Assembly (NCBI RefSeq): GCF_002865645.1
Contig: NW_020194521.1
Coordinates: 248,001 to 312,000 of the forward strand
DNA from: Hyaloscypha bicolor E
Taxonomy: Eukaryota; Ascomycota; Leotiomycetes; Helotiales; Hyaloscyphaceae
Direction of reading: 5' to 3'
DNA: 64,000 nucleotides
The notes beneath the pieces were generated by a model that was not told where the DNA came from, searched no databases, and worked only from the letters and a program-made list of their open reading frames with translations. The translations under genes and the position numbers were made by a program. This document shows, in pieces, positions 36,430 to 49,221 of the stretch (within the stretch, counting starts at the first letter, position 1; each line of letters starts with the position of its first letter).

Positions 36430-38500
36430 ATTATAAAGATTTCTTTTAAATATATTTCAAAATAAAAAGTAAATTAGAATAGTCTTGAATTATATAAAGA
36501 TATTATATATATTTGAGTTTTTCTTTCTTCCTAATAAGAAAATAAAGCTAAAATAGTAGTATATATAATAGAGAAAATAGATATAATAATTGGATATATT
36601 TAAGGTAATATAGTTATAAATTGGGAATAATTATAAAAAATAAAATATAGAATTAAGTTTCTATTATAGAAAAGAATATAAATATATATATCTAAGGAAA
36701 TATAATTAAGGAAATAATTAAGGCAGGTTAAACTAAATAGTAATAATAGAAAAATAAGAAAATAATATAATAGAAATATAAATATAATAATAATATCTAA
36801 AGTATTAGAATATAAAAAGAAATAATAAAAATTTTATAATATAGGTATATTCCGATCTTTTATTTATTTGAAAATATTTCTATTAATTTAAAGAATAGTA
36901 TAAGAAAAGAGAAATAATATAGGAAATATATAAAAAGTAAAATATATAAATATATTAAAGATATTAGAAAAATATAAAATAAATATTAATAGAAAAGAAA
37001 TCAGAATAATAGAATTAAAAAATAATTTAGAATAAGGTATTACTTCTTTTGAAACTAATTCGTATTTTTTCCGAAACCTAATTATATTTATTTAGTACTT
37101 ATTAAAATCGACTTTATATAGTATAAAACTATTTAGTTAGTTAGAACTTTAAAATAATATCTATATTTATAAAAGTAATATTAAAAGTATTAGAATATAT
37201 AGAAAAAAGAATTATAAAATAGTATAAATAAAGTTTATAATACTATTATTAAGTTTGGAATAGTTAATATTAAAGTTAATATAGAATATAGAAAGATCAG
37301 GTATTTCGAATTAGTATTAAGGATATAGGAATTATTCAAATAATATTTAATAGTAAGAAATAGATTAATAGTAAGAATTAGTAAATTATACTAGCTTTTT
37401 AAAGAAGTAACTAGTTTCTAATAATAAAACAGTATTATAGTCAGAGAAAGAGTTCTATATAGAAGAAGTTCTTTATAGAAATAGAAATATATAATATACT
37501 AATTAAGTTTTAGTATATATTTTTAAAGCAGCTATAGTATATATCTTAAGTATAGCTATAATTATATCAAAAAAAAAGTAGGTTTTCTAGTATAAAATAG
37601 GCTTTAAATAGGCAGATCTAGCTTATCTAATATCTAAAAGATTTTTAGAATTATATATTATTAAATACTTTCTGAAATAATTATTAGATTTAATAAGATT
37701 TCTCTTTTCTTTTATAGGTCTTCTAGTTTGGCTATTCCGTCTATATATAACTTCTAATTAGGAAGTTTATTTGAATATTATAAGGAAACTTATAATAGTA
37801 GTTTAAATTAAAGTCGAGATTTATAGATATTATAGTTCAGTTTTAGACTAGTATAAGCTATAAGAATAGCTAGTTAAAAAGGTAAATAGAGCTTCTAAAA
37901 GGTTTCCAGTTTAGTAAAATATATATAAAAGGCCCTCTTTCTTTTTCTCTTCTTTTTCTATCTCCAAATATAATTATTATTTATTACTATAGTTCGGAAT
38001 CAAAAATCTATAAGATAATCTTTTAATTTCCTATTTATTTTTATACTAAAAGAAATCCTTTATATTTAATTTCCAAGATTTAATAATAGAATTTCATATA
38101 TTAAAAATACTATCTAGTACTAATAATCAGATAATAATAAGAAATAAGTAATAGTAAAGCTTATCCGATTCTTAGAATAATAGTATAATAATAATATTTT
38201 CTAAAGGTTATAAATAATAGTTAGAAAGAAAAATAAAAAATATATAAAGAATTAAAAGTAATAAGTTTTATTTCAGATTAAGAAGAGTTTCTATTATTAA
38301 ATACTTTTTCCTAATTCTCTATAAAGGAAATATACTTTATTTTTTCTAATTCCGGTAATTCTAGAATATATATAATAATACTAGTAGTTTTCTTGATTTC
38401 CTAAATACTATTTTACTTATAGTATTCTATAACTACTTCCTTTTTCAGTTCTATATCTGTTTTAAAACATTTATTTATAAATATATATTTATAATTAACT
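36430..38500. other. AT-rich spacer inside Gypsy-B
   Basis: Low-complexity A/T sequence between the accessory frame and integrase with no frame I can assign. It could hide a degraded insertion; no paired ends were seen. Confidence 0.4.
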
Positions 38501-38599
38501 TTATTTTTAGAAGAATACTAGAATCTATTCTTTTTAATAAACTATTTAAGTTAATTCCTAATATATATCTTTTAAAATATAGTACTATTAAGTTCTTCT

Positions 38600-41500
38600 A
38601 GTATATAGTATTCTTTTAGTTAATTTATATATCTTATTTTATATAGGCCAAGCCAGTAATATAATAGCTTTATATTCCTTAACTTGTCTTAATTTATTAA
38701 TTTAATATTATATATAAGAATTAGATCCTTTTCGGAAATAGGCTTTATATAAATCTAATAGATAGTATTAAATTATTTCTTTTTCTTTCGGTATTTTCTA
38801 TTTTTCTTTAATCTAGCTTCTTTAATATCTTTATCTCTTATTTATATTTGCTTTATATATATTTCTAAAAGTATTTCTTTATTATAGACTTTATCTTATT
38901 TAAATATTCTCTAGATTAGAAAGTATATTTCTATAAATAGTATAGCTTTCCTACTATAGACTATATAAAAGGAAATAAATCCAGTTAGTCTATATATAAT
39001 AATTTAATTAGTAAATAGAATATATAATAGTAAATCTATCTAAAGCTTCTTTCTATCTATTATAAATATAATAAATACTTAAATAATCGGTTAATATTCT
39101 CTTTTAATTATATTATTTCTTTTAAAATTATAGGCCGAAATAGTAATTCTATTAATTCCCAGTTTATTAAATTCCTGAATTATTATTTCTTTAAATTCCG
39201 ATCTATTATTTATCTTAAGCTATTTAAATAAACTATATCTATAAACGATTTTTTCTTAAATAAACTTAATAATCTTTTTACTAGTTGGGTTCTTTAAAGA
39301 TCTAGCTTTAATCTATTTTAAGAAGTTATTTCTAGTAATAACTAATAAGTTATATCCTTTATAGTTTAGTAGTTTAACTATATTAATCCTAAGGTAATAG
39401 AAAAAGAATATAGCTTTTATTAGATATAGAGCTTCTTTTTATTTTCTTTTACTTTTATACTAATAGATCTTATAAATATTAATATATTTTTATATATAGT
39501 TATAGTAATCTTTCTAGTAATAGTAGCTAGCTACTAAATAAAAAATACTTTCTTTTCCGGTATATCTAATCTTATTATATAGCTCTTTAATAATAATTTC
39601 CCTTTATTTTTAATTATTAATAATAAGTTATAATAAATATACTTTAGATATAACTTTCTATAGTAATCGATTTCTTATATTATAATTTAAAGCTTTTCTA
39701 TTTAACTTTTAAAACTCGGTTCTAGATATTTCTTCCGGTCTAGAAAGTATTATAAGATATTATATAATATTCTAGTATTATTCGAAATAGCTATTATCCA
39801 AAGGGTCTAATAAAATAGTCGGATTATTAAATAAAATATAGAAGTTAGTATTATTATTTACTATTTTACCAGAAGTTATATATAAAAGGCTATAGCCTTT
39901 ATTATATAACTTCTGGATTTTATTATTTTTTAATATTACTAATTCGCTTCCAGATATAGTAAGGCTTTAATTATTAATCTCTAGTAATTAAATACTATTA
40001 TTCAAATATCTAATAAAAGATTTAGAAGTTGGATTTCTTAAAATAATATTATATAACCGAACTAGAACTGCTTCTTTTAATCGAACTTTTCGTTTAATAA
40101 ATACTATTCTAATAATATTAAGCTCTATTACTAATTATTTATTAATATTCCTATTATTTTTGGTATTACCTTTTTACTATAGGTATTTTAATAATCCGTT
40201 AGTAGTAGTATATTTGGTTTCTTTTATATACTTAATTTCAAAATCAAATAATTGAATTTATATTAGCTAATAAATAACTAAAACTCTAGGAAAATCTATA
40301 ACTGCTTTATATAGCTATATAATAAATATATTAGTATCTAGTTTAAGAATAAAATAAACTCTATATAGCCAGAATTATACTTTCTATAAATACTTTACTA
40401 GCTTTTAGTATTTTTTTTTTGGTAATATTATATTTCTATTTAGTATTATTTCAGATTTCAGATTTATACTATATAACTCTTTTTTTCCCCTTTATTATTA
40501 TATTAACTAAGAGTTCTATTTCATTTATCCAGGCTAGTATTAATTACTAATATAATTATTCTCTAACCTTCTAATAGATTATAGTATAATTTATAGAATA
40601 TTAGAATAGTAATAAGCTTTTTTTAAAAGATTTATATAGTTTACTTTTATTTATTATTCTAGTTCTATATTATATCTTTCCTTATTAAGTAATAAATGAA
40701 TTCAGTAATAACTATAAAGCCTTTAATCCAAATATAGTAGTAAATAATAATTCCGATAAATGCCTTACTTTTAGTTATACTATTATAATATTCCTATTTT
40801 AAAATCTTAGTAATTTCTGAGTTTAAAAAACTTCTTCTAAATACTTTATAAATAAAGCCTATAATAACTATACTATTATAATAGAACTATAATTTTTCTC
40901 TAATATTAGTTCCGGTTTATTCGATTCTATTTAAGGTTATATTCAGGTTTTAAAAGTATTTAAATATAAAATACCGAATTCCAGATAAAATAAGCTATCT
41001 ATTATAGTTTATATAAAGTCTCTTAACTCTAATATTATTAATAAATAGTATAGTAATTTTAGGAAACAGATCTTCTAGAATAGTTATAATAACCTATATA
41101 AATTATATAATAGAATTAGTAGCTCTCTAAAATAATATAATTATTCTTAATAGCCTTAGAAGTATTATAAATATAGTCAAATCTCTATTATAAATATCTA
41201 GTATAAGTTAATTATATCCGGGAAAGAAATTAATTAGAAAGATATAAATATATCTAGTAAATTTCTCTAAGATCTTATTAATAAACAGAAATAGATTAGT
41301 ATTTTATAGAATTACTAAATTCATTTTTATAATAGTATAAATTAGTCTATAAGTTCTAGTAATCTTTTTTATAACCAAAAACTATAAATTCTAGTAAAGT
41401 TTCTTATATTTCTTAAGGATTCTATAATTTAGATATTTTAATAATATTTTTACTATTACTAGTACTAAAGCTTTGGGATATAGGAAATTCTTTTCTTATT

Positions 41501-42000
41501 AGGCTTTATACTTAATAGTCTTAATTAGAATAAATAAACTAATATCCTTATAAACTTTTCCTATTTCTTTCTAATTAAATATAATTATACTTTTTTAATT
41601 AACTATTAATTCTCGAAATATAGCTAGTTCCTTTTCCTAGAGCCAGTTACTAATATCTAATTATTTAAAGTATTCCGGAATAAGTTATAAACCTTTTGAA
41701 ATAGTTAATATTTTCGATAAAAAATAATTCTTATACTTTCTAGTATATTCTTATAAGTATTCTCTAGTTTTGGATCTTTTAAATTAGTTCAGATATCTAT
41801 CTGAGCCTTCTCTAGTTCTATTATTAGTATTTATTAGTTAAATCTTTTTATTTTTTATTTTATATATTCCTATAACTAGAAATAGACTATAGTTATTATC
41901 TTTTTTTTAAAAAATTATAACTATTTTCTCTAGTACTCTTTTCGTCTAATTTCTGGAATTTATAATCTTTCTATTTAGCTTCTTTTTAGTTAGATATAAA
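38600..42000 (-). pseudogene. Gypsy-B pol: RT, RNase H, integrase (RIP-inactivated)
   Basis: RT at about 40760-41450 contains DIYNRDLTIFI, RATNSII and FINNIRV (41026-41050), the last matching the FxDD active site with both Asp read as Asn. RNase H at about 40170-40680 contains LLEGQRIIILVINTSLD, a tail RYKSEIWNNTKQKYNITKKE and the end IKYIKETKYTTTNGLLKYL. Integrase at about 38900-39500 contains YNLLVITRNNFLK, NPTSKKIIKFI and GINRITISAYNF. The order RT-RNase H-integrase on the minus strand establishes Ty3/Gypsy. Confidence 0.85.
39864..39912. repeat. Near-perfect 22-bp-arm hairpin with TATA-like core
   Basis: CCAGAAGTTATATATAAAAG followed by GC, then TATA, then GCCTTTATTATATAACTTCTGG: the arms differ only by a shift in the A/T core. 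The same TATATATAAAAGGC...GCCTTTAnTATATAAC motif recurs in LTRs of other elements in the window. Confidence 0.8.
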
Positions 42001-43799
42001 GAATATCTTTTTATTTAATATTTTAATATATCTTTCTTAAATTTCTATATATTCTAGAATTCTTTCTAGTTTTGGGTTTAATATTTCTCAGTTTCGGAAA
42101 TATATTTCTTTATTATTAGGAGATACTATTTTATCTCTTCTTTAGAAACGTTTTTGCTTAATATCCTTTTTACTTCTTTTTCTATTAAATCCGGAACTAT
42201 TCTTAATAATATTCTAATTAGAGCCTTTTCTGTTTTAGTTTCTTTAAAAATATTATTAATTTCCTAAACTCCTAAATCCAAAATAAAAGAATCTATAGAA
42301 AATCCCGGTATTTTCCTATTTTCTCTAATATTATTACTAGTTATAATACCAGATTCTATTTTTTCTTTTTACTTTCTGTTTCCTGTTCTGTATTACTTAA
42401 TTCCTTAACTTTAAAAGTTTAATATTCTTAAATTATTACTTTTTTCTATTTCCCGGTATTTTTTAAAAATAGAATAATTATAATAATATAAGTATTCTAG
42501 TTGTTTTTAGAATTAGTAAACCTTCTATTCTATAAACTATTATTCCTATATATAATATTTATTTTTATCTTTACTAAGAATAGTTAACTAAATAGAATCT
42601 TTAAAGCTCCTTTAACTAGAAAGAATATATTTTTATATTCTATTTTATTTATAACTTTAGCTCTAAGTTTTACTATTTCTATAAATTCAAATTCTTTTCT
42701 AATAGTAATAAATATTTAATAATCTATAATATTATATACTATTCTATTAATATTCCTAAAGATCTTTTTAGAGAAAATATTAATTTTAGTTCTAGTATTA
42801 ATTATTTCTTTATATTTAATATTTCCTTAAAATTCTCGAAATATAAATTAGAGATATAGAGATTATATAATATATTTATAAGCTAGTAATATTCAAATAT
42901 TAATACTATTACCTTTAAATTAAATAATTCTATTAGTATTAAATACCTGAACTAATATTTCTAATTCTTTAAATATTCTATTTATTATATAAGCTATAGC
43001 TACCAGTTTAGTAGATCTTCTAGTATATCTAACTATATTTAATATAATAGTATTTCCTATTTATAAGATAGTAAAATAGAAAATATTATCCTTAATCTAT
43101 TAGTTCTAAAATATAATAACTAGATCCGGTATTTTCAAGATATTAATAAATATTCTTATTTCTTTCTAAGTCTTTAGAAATAGAATAGTTACTTTCTTTA
43201 ATAGCCTTATTAAAATATTATTAATTTTAGGAATCCTATACTTATTATAGTTAAAAGTATATTGGGTTCCTAATTTGTCTAGTTTATTTCTAGAAGTATT
43301 AATATCTATATTTTTAGCTAGGCTATTTCCTTATCTATTATTTCTTAGAATAGTATTCTTCTGGCCTCTTATATAAAATAGCTTTTTTTCTATTCTGGTT
43401 TATTTTCGGAAAATCTCTTTAGCTATTTCTATCTCTTTTTTCTTTTTCCTTAATAAAAAACCTATTATAATATTAATAAAAATACTATTTATAGCCAAAT
43501 CTTAATATTATCTATTAATTCTAGAACCTGAAATATTAGTAATTCTAATATAATTTCCCCTAAGGCAAAGCGGCTATTTAGATTCCCTAGATATAATTTA
43601 TTTACTTCTATATATAAATTCCGGTTAGCTAGTTTCCTTTTCTTTTTCTTGCCTTATAAACTAGATATCTCCTATTAATTTCTAGATATTTTTGGATTAT
43701 ATATTTAAGTTATAATCGAATTCTCTCTTTCGGATTTAGGAAACGATTTAATTAAACTACCGGTATTTACTAGTAAAGAAAAAAGAAATACTTTTTTAT

Positions 43800-45350
43800 T
43801 TAGGCTTAAATAGCCCTTTATATTATTTTTTATTAAATTAGTAAATATATTTATAATTTATAAGCTCTTTTATTAATAGATAATAGAACCAAGAAATATA
43901 GATATATTCTAGATTAATATTATTATCCTTATTTCTATTATAATATCTATAATAAATTCGTTCTCTCGGTTCTGGGTTTATATTATAGGTTATATTAACT
44001 TAAATAGTATTTTCTAATTATATATAAGACTAACTTCTTTTAGAATATAGTTATCTAGGCTTTCTATTTAATTTAGCTTAATTACTATAACTATTATAGT
44101 ATTCTCTATATCCTCTATTACAACTTCTAGTATATTTTTTCCGAAAACCCGAATTATACCTACTAGGCTATTAATACTATTATACTAGCTATAGTTAACT
44201 AGGCTATATAACCAGGCTATAGATATCTTCCCGAATTATAATAATAGCTATATTAAGTTATCTTTATAGGTTCTTTTAAGTTATAGTAATAATAAATAGT
44301 TTTTCTAGACTCTTTACTAGCTAATTAATATTATCTCTTTTAGGTTTATTACTTTTAATAAGTTTTATATAATTAGCTATAGGCTAGATTCTTTTATTAT
44401 TTGTATTTATAGTAGTTTCAGGAAATATAATAGGAGAAACTAGTAAAGAATAATTATCTTCTGGCTTAGAAACCATATTATAGACTACTATATTCAAATA
44501 TTCTTATCTAAATCTGAATATATCTGGGTTATTAGTAATATTAAAATAGTTTTTTTTTTTATACTAATAGAATATTACTATCTTCTTATATATCTTACTA
44601 TATTTATAAATAGAAATATTTATAGGCTAGAAAATTCGTATTTTTAAGAATATAATCTCTTATTAGAATAAATAATTCCCTTATAAATTCTCGATACTAA
44701 GTAATTTCATCTATCTCTTTCTTTTTTAGTAATTCCTTTAATATTCTATTAAATATATTAATATAAAACTTAGAAGAGATTTCTCTATTCTGGGCTTATA
44801 TAATAATTTAATTAAAAAAGTTATAGCTAATTTTAAATATTTCCCAGTTATATTTTCGGAATTCCTTTAGTAAAGCCTTAAAGAACTTGGTTTCCTAGTA
44901 ATCTCCTGGGTTATTAGTATAGTACTCTAGTATAGCCTTAATCTAATTCTTATAAATAGAAGAGATATAATAGATGATTTTCTTTCTTTTAGTATTATCG
45001 GAAATATAATAGTTCTTATATATATCTATATACTATTCTAAAAATATAAAAATATTACTTTCCTGAAATTATAGTACTTTAGAAGCTCCTATAAATAGTA
45101 AGTTTAAATCCGGTATTAGTATATACTTATTCTTAGCTATATTAATTTTAATAATTTCTTCTATAATTAATTATAGAGTTTCTATATCTGAGACTTCTAC
45201 TAATAAGATTCCTAAAGAACTAATTTTTTATTTAAATATATCTTTTGGTTTAGGAACTAGAATTAGAAAGAAACCGGTTAATAATAATAGATATAGTCGA
45301 GATTCGAGTTTTAATATTAATAATAATAAAGTAATAGCTTTTTTAGTCTT
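43800..45350 (-). pseudogene. Gypsy-B gag-like frame
   Basis: The minus-strand reading yields a long interrupted frame including FIFLEQYIDIYKNYYISDN, YYTNNPGDYQETKFFKALL and NRILKELLKKKEIDEI. These are typical of gag capsid N-terminal regions (helical, charged, no enzymatic motif). Position upstream of RT and next to the 5' LTR supports gag. Exact borders are uncertain. Confidence 0.6.
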
Positions 45351-46149
45351 ATTTCTATTACTTATATTCTCTTTTCTATTTCTTTAGCCTAATACCTATA
45401 GTATTTTCCCTTGATTTTACTAAACTAGATATACTTATTAATATTATTAAAGATAATAATAAAAATAATAAATATAATTTTACTAATTTTTCTGACTTTT
45501 CTGAATTCTCTTTTATTTCTCTACTTAATATCTATTTCTTTCTTTAGAAGCTTCTCTAGTTTATCTATATAATTTCTTATTTCTAATTTCTTTTTAATTC
45601 TTATTTCCGATTCTAGTTTGCTATTCTATTTGAATTTAAGAATATTTCCTCTTTTAGATATCTTTTCCGGATTTAGGAGTAAGCTTTATTACTAAGATTA
45701 AAGCTACTTTAATTCCGGCTTTTACTATAACTAAAAACAATATATAAATTAATAGTATAACTTTATTTCCGAATACTAAAGTCTGTTTCTAACTAAGGTT
45801 TAATTCATACTATTTTAGTATAATATTTCTTATTTTATTTCTTTTACTTCTTTTTCTTCTATAATTAGCCTCTATTTCTATAACTCCTATATACTATACT
45901 AATAACTATATCTTGCGGCTAATCTATATTCAAGTTACTAGATATATTGGAAATTAATATAAAATACTGAAATTAATATTTATATATTCTTAATATTTCG
46001 GCCTTAGGCTTAAAGTATTATATTAGCCCTTTTTTTTTCCCTAACTTACTAAGCTAATAATCCGCCTTATAGATATCCCTTAGAACTTTATAAGAGTATT
46101 ACTTTAATTATAAAGTTTCTATCTTTCCTGTATTACTTACTATAAAATA

Positions 46150-46452
46150 TATAGGAGAGAAACTATAATAAGACAAAAACCTATATAAAGTATACCAGAA
46201 TATAAAACGTAACTTAATAGTAAAATAATAAATCAAAAGTATAAATAGTAAAGTATAAATAGTATATAGTATATAAAAGCTCAATTAATTAAATACTTAT
46301 AAAGGATTATTCTCTAAATCTATAGAAAAACCAGCTTTCTTATATAATTTTTGCAAGTTATATATAAAAGGCTACGGCCTTTACTATATAACCTAAACCT
46401 TAAAACCGCTAAAATAATATAATTTTTAATGAGTACGGCCTGCCGTATTATA
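46150..46452 (-). repeat. Gypsy-B 5' LTR
   Basis: A 303-bp partner of 33319-33621. It retains more C and G (CGGCCTGCCGTA versus TAGCCTACTATA at the matching position), so it suffered less RIP than the 3' copy. Confidence 0.88.
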
Positions 46453-47570
46453 CTATCCTATAAGCCCGTAAAGCTCTCTTTCTTATTTATTAAGCTCTTC
46501 CAAGCTTTACTTGCCCTGGAATTAAAGCTAATAATTATTATTAAATTCGTAATAATTGTCTATATATATCTCCGCTTGCCTTTCTCTTAGTTTGTAAGCT
46601 TGCTTCTCTACCGATTTACAAGCTTCTCCTTTAGCCTGCCCCTTCCTCTTTTGTCTCTTTCTCTCTTCCCTTTCCCTCCTCTCTCTCTCCCTCCTCCCTC
46701 TCTCCCCCCTCTCCTAATTCTCCCTCTCTGCTTATTCCGTCCACTTCTCTCTATCCCTCTTTATCTTCCTCCTTCCCCTTTCTACCCCCCTCTATTCCTT
46801 ATAAAGTCTCTATTCCTCCTTCTCTCTCTCCTCCTACTACGCCTCAAACTCTCCCTCCCCTAGGAACTAGCCTTATTATACCCGTGACTCCCTTATTCGC
46901 TCCTTCTACTCTACCTCCCAAACCCTCCTCTTTGCCTTTATATCCTCACACTACTACTACCGGTCCTAAAGCTCCTGCTCCTCCTCTTGAGTTAGCTCCC
47001 GCATATAATTATTAACTATAATTGCCCGATATCCGGCCTATTTCCTTTCCTTCTTTCCGGTAGCTTATTACCGGTATTAGATATAATTCGTAAGCTTAAT
47101 ATAAGCAGAAGAAGGATTTAGATTCTGAGTACGAGATTAATAATAATTCGATTTAGTATTCTGGTACCGGCAAGATTTGTAAGTAAAGAAGCGGCTAAGA
47201 TCGCAAAATTATAAATAGCTTAAGTAACGGGTTTACGGGCCTAGAAAAGTTAGCCTGTCTATAAACAGGTCTATTAACTTACCTATAGGCTCTTTTCTCT
47301 CTTATTTTCTCTTTCTCTTTTGCCCCTAAATTATTATATAATATAGGGCCTATTACTTAAGGCAAGAAGTATATATTATAGTCTACTAATTATTTTTTAG
47401 AAAGAACTAGAAAATTAATTAAGAGTAATAATATTCGGGGTAATATAATTAATTTAATTTAGGTTAATTTTGAGATATTATAAACAAAAATAAAGGATAA
47501 GAAGCGAGAAATAAAAAGAATTAAGAAATAAAGTATATTTAGTATTCTTATATAGGCCTCTATATAATAG
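46453..47570. other. Helitron-2 body right of Gypsy-B, including a CT-rich tract
   Basis: At 46590-46990 the plus strand is strongly pyrimidine-rich (runs of CTCTCTCCCTCC). An 87-codon Leu/Ser/Pro frame there (46600-46863) is a composition artefact. CpA and TpG are present, so RIP is weak. From about 46970 to 47560 a plus-strand frame with few stops contains DSEYEINNNSI, GTGKICK and NGFTGLEKLACL, then a basic tail (KDKKREIKRIKK). It matches no family I know and may be a captured gene fragment. Confidence 0.45.
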
Positions 47571-47574
47571 TATT

Positions 47575-49007
47575 GTTTTCTATAAATTATAACTCAATTT
47601 TATATAAATATCTCTAATTCTCTTTATAAAAAAGGCTAATAAAGCTCTATTATTTTATATTAATTATTATAAATTAAATAATTTAATTCGAAAAAATCGC
47701 TATTTTTTTCTTTTATTTATAAGATTCTTATATAATTAGCCTAAGCCAAGATTTATATAAAGTTAAATATTTAGTAAATATTTTATTAAATTAAAATAAA
47801 CCCGAAATTAAAAAAGCTTATAATATTTTATATAAGATATAAGGCTTATAAATATAAAGTTCTTTAAAAAAGCCTAATTAATAGCCTTATTATATATTAG
47901 AAATATATAAATAATATTTTTTTTAATTACCTTAATATTTTTTTATATAGCTTATTTAGATAATATTCTAATTTACTCTAATAATTCCTTTAAATATAAA
48001 AATTATATATAAAAAATTCTTTTATAATTATAAAATACTAGTTTTTAAATAAATATTAAGAAATTAGAGTTTAAGATTATTTATATAAAATATTTAGGCT
48101 TTATTATCTTTATTAAAAACTAGTAATTACTAATAATAATTAAGAAAATATAAGGCTTTCTAAGCTTTTATAATTTTTATTAGTATTTTATTATAAAATA
48201 TAATTATATAATAAAGCTTCTAATAATTCTAATATATAAGAAAGTCTTATATAAGTAAATAAATTAATATTAAAAAGCTTTTAATATACTAAAATAAGCT
48301 ATATTCTTTATATTAATTTTATATTATTATATTTTAAATCTTCTTATTATAATTAAAATAAATATATTAAATAAAGTTATAGCTAATATTTTTTTATAAT
48401 AAGACTCTTAAATAAAACTTTAATAATTAATAGTATTCTTTTCTAAAATTATATAATTAGTAAAACTAAATTATAATATTTATAATAAAGAAATACTTAT
48501 TATTATTCTTTATAATTTGCTTTAATTATTAAACTCTAAAATACTTTATAATAACTAAAAAGCTTTTAGTAAAATAAGCTTACTAAATAAAATACCTTTC
48601 TTATTATTATTTCAAGCTTATATATTAGATAAATAAATTAAATAAATAAACAAATACCCTAAATAAGAAATACAAAAATATAATTATCTAAAATAAAATA
48701 ATAATAGCCTATTAAACCCAAATTTCCTCTTATAATAAAAGATTAATAATAATATTATATAGGATTTCTAATTAGCTCTAATTAAGGCCTTTATAATCCC
48801 AGCTTAGAAAAAAACCTAATATAATAATATTTAGCTTATAAATAAGTTATTAAATAAGAATCGAGAATTATTAAAGCTAAAAAAACTATAGAATAAAGTA
48901 AGAAATAAAAAGAAAGGTACTTAAATATTATAAAATAGCTTCTTTTTATAATATAATAATATTCGAGATATTTTTATATATTACTTTTATTTAAAAGATA
49001 TATATAT
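47575..49007 (+). pseudogene. Gypsy-A RT and RNase H, RIP-inactivated
   Basis: The frame resumes at about 47612 with ISLILFIKKANKALLFYINYYKLN, the SPVLFVKKxxGxLRxCVDYRxLN block of Gypsy RT, followed by IRKNRY. The active site reads AYLDNILIYSNN at about 47955-47992 (YLDD with one Asp lost). Further blocks are YIKYLGFII and GFLSFYNFYQYFI, then a degraded RNase H to about 48700. Confidence 0.8.
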
Positions 49008-49221
49008 TATAATAGTACTAGCTAGGGGCTAAAGGGAAATAGCTATTATATAACTAGTTTCACCTAGCTAGCCGGCGTTTTAGTAATTTTGGCTAGTATT
49101 TCTTTTCTTTTATCCCCTTTCCTTCTCTCTCTCTCTCCTTCTTCTCTTTAGCTTAGTATTTTCAATATATGAGATTCTTGAATCTTTAAGCCCTGGCTAT
49201 TATCTTAATCCCGCTATTATA
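49008..49221 (+). mobile_element. Solo LTR (214 bp), TATAT duplication, related to the Gypsy-C LTR
   Basis: Begins TATAATAG and ends CTATTATA (TGTAATAG/CTATTACA before RIP) with TATAT on both sides, though in A/T-rich flanks. The last 75 bp, read in reverse complement, match the first 75 bp of the Gypsy-C LTR (shared GAATCTCATATATTG and AAAATACTAAGCTA); the rest differs. It is thus a related subfamily in the opposite orientation. It contains a CT-rich tract and shows limited RIP. It sits inside Gypsy-A between RNase H and integrase. Confidence 0.85.

Larger units (their letters stand above)
33319..46452 (-). mobile_element. Gypsy-B, unusually long (13.1 kb) Ty3/Gypsy element, minus strand
   Basis: Two 303-bp LTRs (33319-33621 and 46150-46452) begin TATAGGA and end TATA (TG...CA after RIP). 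The 4-mer CTAT flanks both sides. The uninterrupted empty site, CTAGCTATCCTATAAGCC, is present in the homologous Helitron-3 at about 50713. The minus strand encodes gag, RT, RNase H and integrase in Gypsy order, and then a further long frame next to the 3' LTR. The internal region of 12.5 kb is about twice the usual size. Confidence 0.88.
32802..47570 (-). mobile_element. Helitron-2, putative non-autonomous, carrying Gypsy-B
   Basis: The plus-strand left boundary TAAGATTAGAGCC opens an 85-bp terminus homologous to the Helitron-1 3' end; on the minus strand it ends CTTA before a host T. It interrupts the Gypsy-A frame. Without Gypsy-B (33319-46452) it is about 1.6 kb, with pyrimidine-rich repeats and no Rep-helicase. 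The right boundary lies between about 47400 and 47600, where the Gypsy-A RT frame resumes. Classification as Helitron is inferred from the shared terminus. Confidence 0.6.

Noticed and set aside
46600..46863. 87-aa Leu/Ser/Pro-rich frame
   Set aside because: Product of a CT-rich low-complexity tract; no start context or family.
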